Below, in pieces: positions 13,391 through 25,150 of a stretch of 64,000 bases of DNA (position 1 is its first letter; every line of letters starts with the position of its first letter). Location: NCBI RefSeq assembly GCF_000699445.3, contig NC_067198.1, positions 30,445,536 to 30,509,535 of the forward strand. Direction: 5' to 3'. A program made the position numbers and the translations under genes. Below the pieces are notes generated by a model, which was given only the letters and a program-made list of their open reading frames with translations, was not told the origin of the DNA and did no database searches. The stretch is from Schistosoma haematobium (Eukaryota; Platyhelminthes; Trematoda; Strigeidida; Schistosomatidae).

Positions 13391-14018
13391 TTAGAAACAT
13401 TTTGTTTTTTGTTGTTTATCAAGAAAGAAAAAAGAAGTCTATGTGTTTGCAAAACTACAAAATTGTTATTATTCACATACATTTTCTTTTTTTCCTTAAA
13501 GATTGATTACTTGGTGTATCAGTATTTATGTGATGACATTGTAAGATGGTATTATTATCATTAATGATAAAAAACCAGTGAGAATAGGTGAAAAAAAAAT
13601 CAGAAAATCAGAAATGCAAACATTATGTTTTGAGATTATGGTATTGTAATTATTTATGTTAAAGAATAAATTGTAGAAGATAAAGATTAATATAAATGTA
13701 CCAATGATAATAGGAGTTACATATTTACATTAACCAAACAGCAAACCATCTAGACGAACCAATTTAATAGAAACAGATATGTAACTGTTATGTTCAAATC
13801 ACTGATAATAGTGATTTAAATATCTTAGTTTAAGTAATCTAATAATGTTTATTAAGTAAAATTTGTTTCTGAGATGCTTTTCACTGATACCTTTAATAAT
13901 ATTTTCCATCACGAAACTAAAATATTACTTTCAATTATAAAAATTATGAACGGTGCACGATTATTTTGTCCTAATGCTTGATGGTTACATTGAATGAACA
14001 AATAATTGATGCAGTATC

Positions 14019-14480
14019 TTTTTTATTTTTAATAGTTGAGATCATTAGTCAATTGAACCTAGACCACCATGGAAAACATGGAAGCACTGAACGGCCGTCT
14101 CGTCCTACTGCGGGACTCCTCAGCAGTGCGCATCCACGATCCCGACTCGAGAGATTCGAACCCAAGAGGTCGCGCGCGAGCGCTTAACGTTTAGACCACT
14201 GAGCCGGCCGGCATCCAACTGTATTGGTGTCTAACTTCAACCAATCCACGAAATTGAGCGACGCATCCACCATTGTCTTCAGAGAGTTACTATCCCACAA
14301 TAGGTCCTGGTTCAAATCTAGAGTAGCGGGTTGGTGGATGCGCACTGCTCGGGAGTCTCACAATAAGACTAAATGGCCGTCCAATGCTTCCAGGTTTTCC
14401 ATGGTGGTCTAATTTTCATTGACTCATGATCTCAACTATTAAAATTACTATAATATCCATAAAACCCCATCATGATATCA
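14019..14480. mobile_element. Head-to-head hammerhead SINE unit, 462 bp, with target-site duplication
   Basis: Minus-oriented copy (14035-14280: tail, ribozyme, tRNA-like part, leader) and plus-oriented copy (about 14290-14470) with outward tails. Perfect 10-bp duplication ATGCAGTATC at 14009-14018 and 14481-14490. The left end is T-rich (an A-rich 3' end on the minus strand). Minus ribozyme: GAGA for GAAA. Plus ribozyme: CTCGGGA and TAAA. Both predicted inactive. Confidence 0.9.
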
Positions 14481-14490
14481 ATGCAGTATC

Positions 14491-15394
14491 ACTAAATGAG
14501 GTAGAAATTGAAATTATTTGTTGTCTCAACAAGTTTCCTTGATGAGATGATATCTAAGTTTATATTTGCCTATTGAAATCAATCAGAAGGATCACTGAGC
14601 TATTTCATCCACTTGGAAAATTTCAACAGTATTGAATGTAAACTTTCTGATTCAAATAATGTGAGAGGAAATGAAGTATTTATCACTGAACAGTAAGTTT
14701 TTTGGGATGTTGGGAATCAATGTTTTATGTATGTGTTCCGAATAGCGTACTATTTAGTGTTGGACAAATTATTTTCTTTTAATACTCCGAATATTCCCAA
14801 TATTTTGAAAGAACTAAGTTTGGTGCTTTTTATATATCTGGGAGGGAAGTAACAAAAAACAACGAATACATACCATTCTATAAATTCCGCCATCCTTGTT
14901 TTGTTTAGGAGAAGTTAAAAAGCATTTACATAATACATACATGGTCTTCAATTATTCGTTTTCATCTTATAGTGTGTTCTGCTATCTGAAATGTTTCATC
15001 GTTTGCTCTCTAAATGTTCTGTCAACGCCGTGCTTTCGATGCACTGGAAAACTTCAATCTGTCTAATAATTGTTGCAATTCGGATGTCACGGTCCGCTAC
15101 ACACTACTTACAAGTACTCTTATGAATAGCGTCCACTACACAATTACCCATAAGATGTAGAATCTTAGTTATTAGTCAAAGACTATGTAATATTATTTTT
15201 AATGCACCTGATTCATCAACAGTTCACCTCAATTGATTGAAGTCTTTAAATCAAGTGGATTAGTTTAAACCATGTCATATTTCTTTTAATAAATTGTGAT
15301 CCCTTTTTTTACTTCTTGCTCACCTATCGACGCAGGAATCATTCAATGATATACGTAATCAGAAAACGGAGGTAGTGTCCAATGAAGTAGATGG
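14491..15394. other. No gene seen
   Basis: AT-rich DNA without recognised repeats. Confidence 0.35.
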
Positions 15395-15605
15395 TGGAGA
15401 AGATTTGTAGCTCAGGTGGATGATTTTGATGAATTTCAGTTGGTTCTTGTTGACCTCGAGATCCAATCAACTTCGAGGTCTATAAGACAAGCTGTAAACA
15501 CTTCACTCCTACCTGAAGTGTGTGCTGACGATATCGTCCAGAAGATCGATGATAGCTCCACGATTAAACCATCTAGCTCAGAAAACAAAACTCCATCAAA
15601 ATGAA
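15395..15605 (+). repeat. Dispersed repeat with VCADDIVQ frame
   Basis: Encodes a fragment with NTSLLPEVCADDIVQK and [12 protein letters not shown], sharing frame and sequence with 10228-10440 (minus). Begins with GAAGATTTGTAGCTCAGG, also found at the end of the foldback at 33436-33665. Confidence 0.55.
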
Positions 15606-16639
15606 GTAGATAATGTGCTATCAAAACAGTATGACTTATTAAATTATGAATGAGCATACAGGGCTCTCTATACATATTATTACTTTCGGTATAATCTAAA
15701 ATAAAACTTACAATTTCATTAGGCTATATAAAATAATAAAAACTATGTGATTCAACTGAAAAAAAGTGGTTTTAATAAATGTAAGTGTAGCTTGTTTCTT
15801 CATTTCAAAAGTAGCTCAACCATAGTGAAGTATAAATGTATCGATATCTAAGTAAACTCAATTAGATTTTAACACGAAATCGACATTCCAAAACATTTGA
15901 AGAAGCCGAATGACAAGTAAAAGTAAAAACCTCTGGTAATAATAACAAGAAGTATTTCTCTGCCCTTAATACTAAAATTATATTCTATTGAATGATTAAT
16001 GTAGGAGATTTTATAAGTTTTTTTCTTTAAAGTTGAACGCGCTTCTTATTATATTCTCACTTTATATTGGTTTTCGTGATGTAACAAATAAAATTTAATA
16101 TTGTGAGTGATTTATTATTTAGCTCGCTTTATTGATCATACCTGCAGAGGTAGCATAATTTCTACTTGAATCTGTACTAAAGACATCGTTCTATCATACT
16201 TTTTATGGTAAGAATGAAAAATGAAAATAATAGTAACATCTACTAAAGAATCACTGAATAACCATCTTCAGAATAGTGTATTAGAATTAAATAGCAGTTA
16301 AACTTTTCCTCCTATTAATGAATCTATATGAGGTCCCAGTTTTTAGAAAAAGACATATTTAATATAAATATGCAAATGATCATTACTGTCGTACTTCAAA
16401 GCTTTTTGATAATTATGGTTTACGCTTCACATTGAATATCTACTTAATTAGTGATATTTAGAGTGTATTAGTATTGATTTAGTGTATAAAAGCTTATTTA
16501 ACGATATAGAACGAAGTAACAACCATAATCCTGCTCTTGATATTCACAGCCAAAATGTGATCTATCATGAGTGACATATCCACACCCTGATAGGGCTACC
16601 TTTTCATAATTACTTTTTTAAACTTTTAAAATATTTTTA

Positions 16640-17095
16640 ACTGTAGCTAGTTGTGAAAAACTCCGCTCATAGCTCTTCTAGGGTTACTGACGGTCCTAAG
16701 ACTGGGTTAAGAAGGAGGGTTGGGTACCAGGTCGGCAACCCCATCCCATGGAAAACAACAATGCTTAAAAGCGTTAACTGGAATAATTTAGACTCTGAAC
16801 TGAGAGTTGAACGATCATCAATCATAAGGACTATGACGACTCAAGGTAAAAGCCGAGATTCTTCAGAAGTTATGAGATCGATGCCCCTTCTAACAACCAG
16901 AGCAACAATTAAAATAAGTACATGATATTTCCGGAAAATATAGGAAACTAAAATTATCAGTCAAATAGCAACGATTTGCAGAATCAGTGAAACCTGTTGG
17001 ACTCAAGCTGAACACAAAGTGTTAGATGCGGGAGAGATGCTGCTGGTCACGAAGATGAAAATGCTCCACACACTCTGCGAGTTGCTTTGATGCTC
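16640..17095 (+). mobile_element. RTE/SR2-like element, 5' part (endonuclease start), broken
   Basis: Carries the GPKTGLRRRVGYQVGNPIPW leader and RISETCWTQAEHKVLD, which matches the start of an APE-type endonuclease (canonical ISETHWTQ-x-G). Stops and shifts interrupt it. It continues at about 17585 beyond an inserted repeat. Confidence 0.75.
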
Positions 17096-17584
17096 TTTTA
17101 GTGTTGATTGCTATGTTAAGCCCATATAGCTTATTCTAGCTTCCGGACAGGTCAATCTATTCATTCTTCTTAAGTCACATTTTGATGTTAATTATCCGCT
17201 TATCAACCTTGACTGTTTTTATGTAAGCGAATACGTGTGCATTTCCTATCTTATTCATCACATGTCTGTAACTCATTTTTGTCTGACTATAAATATCGAT
17301 TAAGACTTGTTTAATTCAAGTAGGCTCACATGACTTCTCCACTGCGTGTCATTCCATTTCGTTCCTCTCTTTCCTATAAGCTTCTTTCGCTCCGTCTCCC
17401 CGATTGTTTATTGAGACCAATGAATACAAAATATACGTATTCAAAATCCATTCTCATATTTGACATGTTTAAATCTGTAATTCACCTACGTGATTTAAGT
17501 TGATGATTATTGACTACATCTACATTAAAATAACAGTTGAGCAAACGATCTACCTGGAGTCAGATATCGGGCGACTAAACTGTC
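17096..17584 (-). repeat. LTR-like repeat inserted into the RTE copy
   Basis: On the minus strand it aligns with 31780-31938 plus 32189-32395 (shared AACAGTCAAG-TTGATAAGCG, CTGTCCGGAAGCTAGAATAAG). It separates two parts of one RTE. It also serves as an empty-site reference for the PLE insertion at 31939-32188. Confidence 0.65.
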
Positions 17585-19780
17585 CAAAGAAGCACGTAAA
17601 GCACATATAGAATGGGAATTTCATGGATCAAAAATCATCCTTTAAAGCAAACAAAGAGTGAATCATAATGAATGTTGTCGGATGTTATGCACTAACCAAT
17701 GATAACGACGACGACGATAAAGATAAGTTTTGTGAGAGGCTGCAATCGATCATAGTGAAGTGCTCAGGAAACGACATGACCATCATAATGGGAGACCTAA
17801 ACGCCAATGTCAGAATGCACAACACCTGATGATATCATGTGATGACATGGACATGGAGAAAATAACGAGATTGGTGACAGATCTGAGAACCTATGTCTAT
17901 TCAACAAATTGGTTTTAGGCGGCACAATATTCCCCCACAAACCCATACACAAAGCCAAGTTAGTCTAACCGGATCATACGATGGGGAACCAGATAGTTCA
18001 TATTTTCATGAAGAAAAAAAAGCAAAATATCAGCTTAAAATGTGAGTACCAGGAGAGGAGCTTCAGGTCACCACCTGGTGGTAGACAATATGTAAATAAA
18101 GCTAATAAACACTGGACAACTGAGGAAACGGCATTACAAAATTTCATTACAGACTTCCTTCTAAATATTCATGAATGAACCAGCTTTACTGAACCCAAAA
18201 TATATCCAAGCAGCACGCATAGACCTTCCTATAGATGTCACTCCACCAGAGTTCGGAGAAATCAAGATGGCCACCAGAGAAATCAACAGAAGGAAAGCAA
18301 CACGACCTGACAATATACCAAATCAAGCACTGAAGTTAGAAATAGAAGTAAATGCAAACATTCTCCACGCTCTATTCGGCAAGATATGGGAGGAAAAACA
18401 TGTGCCACTGACAGACTAGAATGAAAGACATCTCATTAAGCTACCAAACAAAGGATATCTGAGCAAAAGTGAGAACTACAAAGACAACACACTACTATCG
18501 GTGCCAGGAGAGATTTCCAAAAGTATTGCTGAACCGAATGAAAGATTCGGCAGGCGCACAGCTTCGAGATCAACGGGCTGGATTCCATAAGGATCGGTCG
18601 TTCACAGACCAACACGCGACGCTTCGGATCGTCGTTGAACAATCAATCAAATGGGACTCGTCACTATACATCAATTTTCTTGAATGGGATAAAGCAACTG
18701 ACAGTGTGGATAGGAGAATATTAGGAAACATTCTTTAACCCTACGGTGTGCCTGAGAAGATCGTCAATATCATAAGGAATTTATACGATGGAGTACAATA
18801 CAATGTGGTGCATGAACGACAGCTGACGGACACATTTCAAGTGAGGACCGGTGTGATAGTGAAGGCTCATTAATCCTCCTTCCTCTTTCTTCTGGTGGTC
18901 TATTGGATTATGAATACCACCACATCTGAAAGAATGCACGGAATACAATGAACAGCTTGCTTGCAACTAGTTGATTTTGACTTCACAGATGACCTAGTCC
19001 TTCTATCCCATACACATGATTAAATGCAGGTGAAGACAAACAGTGTGTCAAAAACCTCCATATCATTAGGGCACATCATACACATGGGTAAAACAAGATC
19101 CTCAAATACAACACGAAGAACACCAATTCAATCACACTTGAAGAACAAACCCTGGAAGAGATGGGCACTTACATATAAGTGACATGGTCAGCATCGTCGA
19201 TGAACACGGAGGATCCGATGCAAGCGTAAAGGCGAAGATTGGCAAAGTGAGGAAATCATTCATACATTTGAGGAGCATATGGAACTCAATCACAACTACC
19301 AACCGACATCGGAGTCACAATCTTTAATACGAACATCAAGTCAGTTCTACTGTATGGAGCTGAAGCTTGGAGAACTATTACAGTCATCTTCAAAATGGAA
19401 CAAGTATTTATAAACATTTGTCTCTACAAGATATTCAATATCCGTTGACCGGATACTATCAACAACAACGTACTGTGGGAGACAATGAACCAGCTTCCAT
19501 CTGAAGAATGAATTAGGAGAAGAGGATGGAAGTGGATAGGACGTGCATTACGGAACTCACTAAACTGCATGATGAGGCATGTGTTAATCTGGAATGCTGA
19601 AGGTAAACGGGAATGTGTAAGGCAAAATTATACACTGTATCGGAATTGTTAGCAGACATGAAAGAGATGAATAGCATGTGGATTGAACTGTGAAGTGTTG
19701 TCCGATATAGAGTTGGATGGAGAATGCTGTTGGGTGGTGTATGCTGCTCTATGAGGAGAAACAGACCTCAGTAAGTAAGT
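17585..19780 (+). mobile_element. RTE/SR2-like element, endonuclease and RT, defective
   Basis: Includes CYALTNDNDDDDKDKF and MGDLNANV (APE endonuclease), the thumb-side block PPEFGEIKMATREINRRKA, an RT-A-like LEWDKATDSVDRR with a changed first Asp context, then a deletion removing the G-x-RQGC block, and the C-terminal block to the GTAAGTAAG end. Many stops and frameshifts: not functional. 18861-19748 is identical to 2432-3319 reversed. Confidence 0.88.
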
Positions 19781-20494
19781 TAGTTATCTTGATTATAGAT
19801 GAAGAATCATTTTTGAACAAGAATGGGTGACGTTTCGTCATTTTTTTAGTTTCATCTGTTTTGACTGTAAACTATATATGACGTTCATTATTCCAGTCAT
19901 AATAATCATGTACTTGTGAAAAAAACAATATTTTCTTGATAACTTTACATGATTACTATAATATTCTAAACAGAAAATGATCTAAAATCAACCTATTTGC
20001 ATTTTGATTTAGAACCGTTTCATAAGTTTTTTAATTAATATACTTAGAATCGTTAACACTTAATCTTCCATAAATACGTAACTAAACGTATTCGTTGACG
20101 AATATAGAAGTAAATCCACTAAAACTTCTAATACAATTGCAATTCGAATCGCTTTTTATGATGAATAAGAACACAGTTATTTTTACCATTGTCTGAATAT
20201 TATCTATTTAATAGTTCCCGTTTTGGTATTCACATAAATACTTTAACATTATTATTCATTCTGTTAATCCAATGACAAAATAACTTGAAGCAACAAGCTT
20301 ACTCATTAATTAATCATATGGTAGTTGTATTTTCAATTCAATTAGGTAATGAGTAAAGAAAATAAACGGTAATCAAATTATTTGATGTTACCAACAGAAA
20401 TTTGTTCCTAGCGATTAGGCTATAGATATTTAATTGATAAACCAAAGTATTTGAAGAATCCGCGATGAAAGGAGATTCTTAGATAGTAATCAGT
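19781..20494. other. No gene seen
   Basis: AT-rich intergenic DNA. Confidence 0.35.
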
Positions 20495-20840
20495 CGTTCT
20501 TTTTAAAGAGCAAGTACAAAGATTTTAGCAAAATAACATGAATTCATTCTAGTTCGCTAGTTCTTGTTATCTACTTACAGCCTGTGATATTTAAAATCTT
20601 AATTACATAATGGGTTTGGTTGGAAGTTATACTGAAGATAAATCAGTATAGTATAATAAAGGTGTAAATTATGTGTCTTCAATACAACTTCCAACCAAAG
20701 CCTTTCGTGTAAATAATTTAAACCCATTGTGTAATTATGAATTCAAACATCACAGATTGTAAACAACTAGGGCGAACCAACGAAATATAATAAATTCATG
20801 CCATTGTGTTAAAATCTTTGTTCTTGCTCTTTTTAAAATG
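20495..20840. repeat. Large foldback (inverted repeat)
   Basis: Two ~160-base arms around a ~20-base centre near 20660. Outer match AAAGAGCAAG-ACAAAGATTTTA against 20800-20840; inner match GGTTGGAAGTT against AACTTCCAACC. The right arm has a ~22-base extra segment. No coding capacity. Confidence 0.7.
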
Positions 20841-20995
20841 ATAAAGCGTACAATTTGTATAAAATCAGTATTTTGTTAAATTTCCAAATATTCATGACAA
20901 ATATCCTACTTAATATATTGAGATCAAGATTTATTTCTTAGATTTTTTTCCGATAAAGCTAAAAATAATTTGACATAATTTAACATTTCTGACTC

Positions 20996-21120
20996 CGCCT
21001 GAAGTCCCTCCGGAGGCTACTGCCGGTCCCAAGCCCGGATAAAGGAGGAGGGTTGGGCATGGGGATAGCGAACCCATCCCGTAGGAAATTAACTCGCTAA
21101 AAAAACATTAACCAGAAAAA
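20996..21120 (+). mobile_element. RTE 5' leader fragment
   Basis: Matches the 5' leader at 16660-16750 (ACTG-x-CGGTCC, GGAGGGTTGGG, CCCATCCC); the copy ends soon after. Confidence 0.6.
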
Positions 21121-21639
21121 AAGTAAGTGTAGTAACTATTCAACATAATTTGGTCTAAGAGTCTTTGTTGTGTTTTTTTAAAATTTCACTTAACTACGGT
21201 TGTTATATTGAATCAACATGTAAGAAAACCAAACAATTAAATACAAATGTCATTTCAAGTATATGAATAAATAATCTAGACATTGTACTTTCAATGATAT
21301 TTATTAATAATAACAAAGCGGTGTACTTTCTGGCTAACAACACTTTACTAGAAATATGCGTATATATGTAAAAGTGTTTCTAAGTATACCACTCAATTAT
21401 TTTCTTTGACTTTTAAATGTACCTACTCATTTCAAATAATTTACGACTAAATAAGATTTTTGTCAGTAAGTATTATCATCTACGATTTGTAGCTTAGTTC
21501 ATAAGACAAGTGAACATAAACTGTAATGAAACTAAAATACTATGTTATAAAGATGTTTTTCTTTGAGTTCTAGTAAGTAGACGTGACTAGTGGATTCAAA
21601 GTGTGTCTATTATGAGACAGTTACATATTGAAGACAATG

Positions 21640-21920
21640 GTGGATGGTCGCGCAATATCGTGGATTGGTTGAAGTTAAACATTAACATCGTTGAATGACA
21701 GACGGTTCAGTGGTCTAGAGATTAAGCGTTCACGCACGAGATCTAAGGTCCAGGGTTCGAATTCCCCATGCAGGATCGTGAGTGCGCACTGCTTGGGAGT
21801 CCCATACAAGAACAAAACGGCCGTTCAGTGTTTTCAGGTTTTTCATGGTGGTCTAGCTTAAATCGACTCATGGATTCAACCATTAAATCACTACGATTTT
21901 CCTAAACCCTCATCCTGATC
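21640..21920 (+). mobile_element. Hammerhead SINE copy with leader
   Basis: Leader ending CGTGGATTGGTTGAAG, tRNA-like part with box B GGGTTCGAATTCC, ribozyme with CTTGGGA and ACAAAAC (dead), tail-A. Confidence 0.8.
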
Positions 21921-22040
21921 ATAACTTTTATTCATCTCTTACATTTTACTAGTTTTCAAAGGTTTATTAAAACTACAAACAATAAAAACAATTCAAACAT
22001 TTTTGAAATTTTGAAACCAGACCTCCTTTCTTCAGTGTTG

Positions 22041-22310
22041 TGTGATTTGAGCAAAGATGGATAGTGACTAGCAGTGGAATCCAGGACGCGCGTTTCGTTC
22101 TATTTGGGTCCCGGAGTGAAGATCAACCCTGGGATGCAAGTACATCCAGCTGACCAGTCCCACATAGGACGAAACGGGCGTCCTGGATTCCACTGCTAGC
22201 CACTATCTATCTTTGTTTAAAAAGCTTGTGACTTAAGGCTATATCGAGGCAATACGCACAGGATTCACATATGTTAACATGAGACTGATCAATGTAGTCC
22301 TGAATTGAAC
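22041..22310. mobile_element. Sm-alpha element, inverted composite
   Basis: A minus-oriented 3' half of Sm-alpha (22051-22110) is fused to a plus-oriented copy (22111-22310). The inverted arms match from about 22051-22107 to 22162-22218. Confidence 0.8.
22143..22188 (+). ncRNA. Sm-alpha hammerhead with G8-to-C change
   Basis: Stem I ATCCAG/CTGGAT, stem II GTCC/GGAC, GAAA (22171-22174) and GTC (22180-22182) are intact, but the core reads CTGACCA: the G8 position (22155) is C. G8 takes part in catalysis, so this copy is expected to be inactive. Confidence 0.75.
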
Positions 22311-22632
22311 AAGATTTCATTCTCAAATTTTACAATTCTATTTTAAAGTCTCATATTCAATTCAGGAGTCTGTGATAAATCTCAAGGAACAACCGATGAA
22401 AGTTCATCCTACAATTATCAAGTATTTGGATCGCATAAGCTGAATAATTTGAATCTTTATTTCCTTTCATCAAATATATATAGTACTTTTATTGTTCTTA
22501 CATAAGAGAACTCTGGCAAATAAAATTCAGAAATGAAAGTTGAATAGCTTATCTATGGACTATATAAGGATGAGAACTAATTTGTTTTCAAACATACATT
22601 TGTAGGATGTGTTTTATAATAGCTTGAAATAA

Positions 22633-22791
22633 GCGTTCGCGCGCGAGACTGAAGGCTTTGGGTTCGAATCCCTTGAGCGGGATCGTGGATGCGCACTACT
22701 GAGTAGTCCCACGATGGGACAAAACTGCCGTCCAGTGCTTCCAGGTTTCCAAAGATGGTCTAACATCAATCGGTTCAAGATCTCAATCAAA
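22633..22791 (+). mobile_element. Hammerhead SINE monomer with 12-bp target-site duplication
   Basis: 5'-truncated copy starting within the tRNA-like part, box B GGGTTCGAATCCC, ribozyme with CTGAGTA and ACAAAAC (dead), and a tail ending TCTCAATCAAA. Perfect duplication AGCTTGAAATAA at 22621-22632 and 22792-22803. Confidence 0.88.
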
Positions 22792-22803
22792 AGCTTGAAA
22801 TAA

Positions 22804-23944
22804 ACTAGACACTTTTCACTGTTCTTAACATTGTGGTTTCTAACTATGAATACATTGCGTCCATAAATATATTATACTGGAAAATAAATAAGTTATTTAG
22901 GAAATATCGAGCATATAGTGCTTATATCTTTCCAATACAAGCGTTCAATCATAAGTAGATGATAGAAATAACTATAAAGTATATTCAATGTGTACGAGTT
23001 AATGAGTCAAATACAAACGTTTAAAATTGCCTTATTGTTTTGTATTCTTTTTATTAGTAAGCTGATGGCTATCCTTAACATTTGGAATTACAATTATCTA
23101 TTTACCTTCAGAAAATAAGTATTTAGCATCCGTAAACAGGGAATTAAATCTTTTCTTCATAAAACCAACGGTACTCAGAAATAAAAGTATAAAACTAACT
23201 TTTTCAGATTTACTGACCTAATTAATCATAAGTTAGAAGTTAAAAACATAAATAGAGGTATGTTAATTGGCAGTAAAACTTAGAATTAACCAGATTACAT
23301 AAATTAATTAATTTACAAAAGCCTATTTACAACAAAGCAAATAAAATATATTCTTTTCAATAGATTCTCAACATGTTCTACAATTATAATTTTTATTCAA
23401 TTTGAGCGCATCTATTGATGTTAGTAATAAGAAACAACCCGATATCAGCCTATCACGAGCGTATTAGTTCTAGTTTTGGAATACAGTATGATAAATGTGA
23501 TTAAATTCACAGTCCTTGAATTGATGTAAGGAATAATTATCTAGACCAAACAACTGAAACTTTGAGTTTAAAGACCACATGTAGCAGTTTCTTTTACTTT
23601 GAATAACCTCAAATTTACTAACTCTATATGTATCACAGTTTTAGAGTGTACAAATATAAATGACTTACATATTTTCCTCATTTCTGTACTTTAATCATTC
23701 AAAATTATCTCATTCAACTATTTTTATAATTACCTACTAAGTCAAATTGTGAGCGAAGTATTTAGCATTCATGTTATTTCACTGTTTCTTAACTATTTCA
23801 TATAAACTTATACATAACGTAATATTAGGTATAACATTAACTTTTTACATTTAAATCACGTTGTTGAAATAATTTACTATCGGATGATTGAGTAGTTACT
23901 TCATGTGTGCACAATGTAATTTTTATTTCAATACTTACAAACTT
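22804..23944. other. No gene seen
   Basis: AT-rich, no recognised repeat or coding frame. Confidence 0.35.
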
Positions 23945-24055
23945 CAACAGTTGAGATCATGAGTCAATTGAAGCTAGACCACCATGGAAAACCTGAAAGT
24001 ACTGGACGGCCGTTTTGTCCTATTATGAGACTCCTCAGCAGTGCGCATCCACGAC
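23945..24055 (-). mobile_element. Hammerhead SINE copy, truncated just upstream of the ribozyme
   Basis: Only ribozyme and tail remain. Core CTGAGGA is present but G12 is A (GGACAAAAC). Its head faces the copy at 25001, which is truncated at the same place. Confidence 0.75.
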
Positions 24056-25000
24056 GAATGGTTTTCAATTAATACCCCCTATCATAACTGAGGAATCTTT
24101 CACTACTTTTGATCACTAATTTAAACTCATGACCTAAGCTAAATTAGGCTCTTCTCTGATATACCTAAGTTACATAATTTGTTTATTGTTTTGAGATAAA
24201 AACACTACAAACCAAAGAGTTCTATTTTCCAACATAATTTGTTTTTATATATATGTATTAATGTTAATCATACTGTTTTCTGTTGAAGTAGCAGAGAAAC
24301 CTAAGAGTATATGTTAGTTCATATAGTCCATGAACACTTCCAATATTTTGCTACTATTGTTTAAAAATTATTTATAATCAGTTGGATTAATGAATATTTG
24401 AATTATTTTATTTGTTTGATCAGTACAATGTTTGCTAACACATACTTTGTACGATCGCAGTGAACGAGAACTCAGGTGTAGAATAACCAGTTTTCTATTT
24501 AATACAAAATTGCAGAATGTCGTGGTAAAATATGAGGACCATATATTGAATTCTTCATTTACAAATCTTTTATTAATTGTCCATCACATTATCTATAATT
24601 CTTATACATCACAATTCCTTTCTGTTTTCTTCGATTAGACCTTTTATTCCTTCTGCTGCTAGACATCCTACTTCTGACTGATGTTACATACTACTTATAA
24701 GTGGCGTACACCACATGATTACCATGAAATAAATTTTAACAGTGAATCAACGAGGTTAATTTTCAATATGCTCGTATATACTTAAATTATAAAATTGTTA
24801 GTTTCATAACAAAATTTTAATTTACTTCATTACATAAGATACTCTAAAACGTCTTAATCATTATGATATAATGTGATAAAACAACCTATAAACTACATCA
24901 TTAAATCGTAATCCACGATGATATTTCCCTAATTAATTAGAATTTCAAATGTTTTTTTAATGATACACATAATAAATTTCACCATTTTTGGTTAAATAAT
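24056..25000. other. No gene seen
   Basis: AT-rich stretch lying between two facing SINE halves; it may be an insertion that split one head-to-head unit, but no clear duplication was found. Confidence 0.3.
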
Positions 25001-25150
25001 TCGTGGATACACACTGCTGAGGAGTCCCATACTAGGACGAAACGGCCTTCCAGTGCTTACAAGTTTTCCATGGTGGCCTAGCTTTAATTAACTCATGATT
25101 TCAATCAGTGACATTTCTAAAATCTCCACAAAACTTCTTCTGATAATTCC
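25001..25150 (+). mobile_element. Hammerhead SINE copy, truncated just upstream of the ribozyme
   Basis: Begins CGTGGATACACACTG, then ribozyme and tail-A, ending in ATCTCCACAAAAC-type sequence. Confidence 0.78.
25012..25056 (+). ncRNA. Hammerhead ribozyme, core intact
   Basis: Stem I CACTG/CAGTG, core CTGAGGA (25017-25023), stem II GTCC/GGAC, GAAA (25039-25042), cleavage site after TTC at 25050. The only visible defect is a C-T mismatch in the two-pair stem III. Confidence 0.65.
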
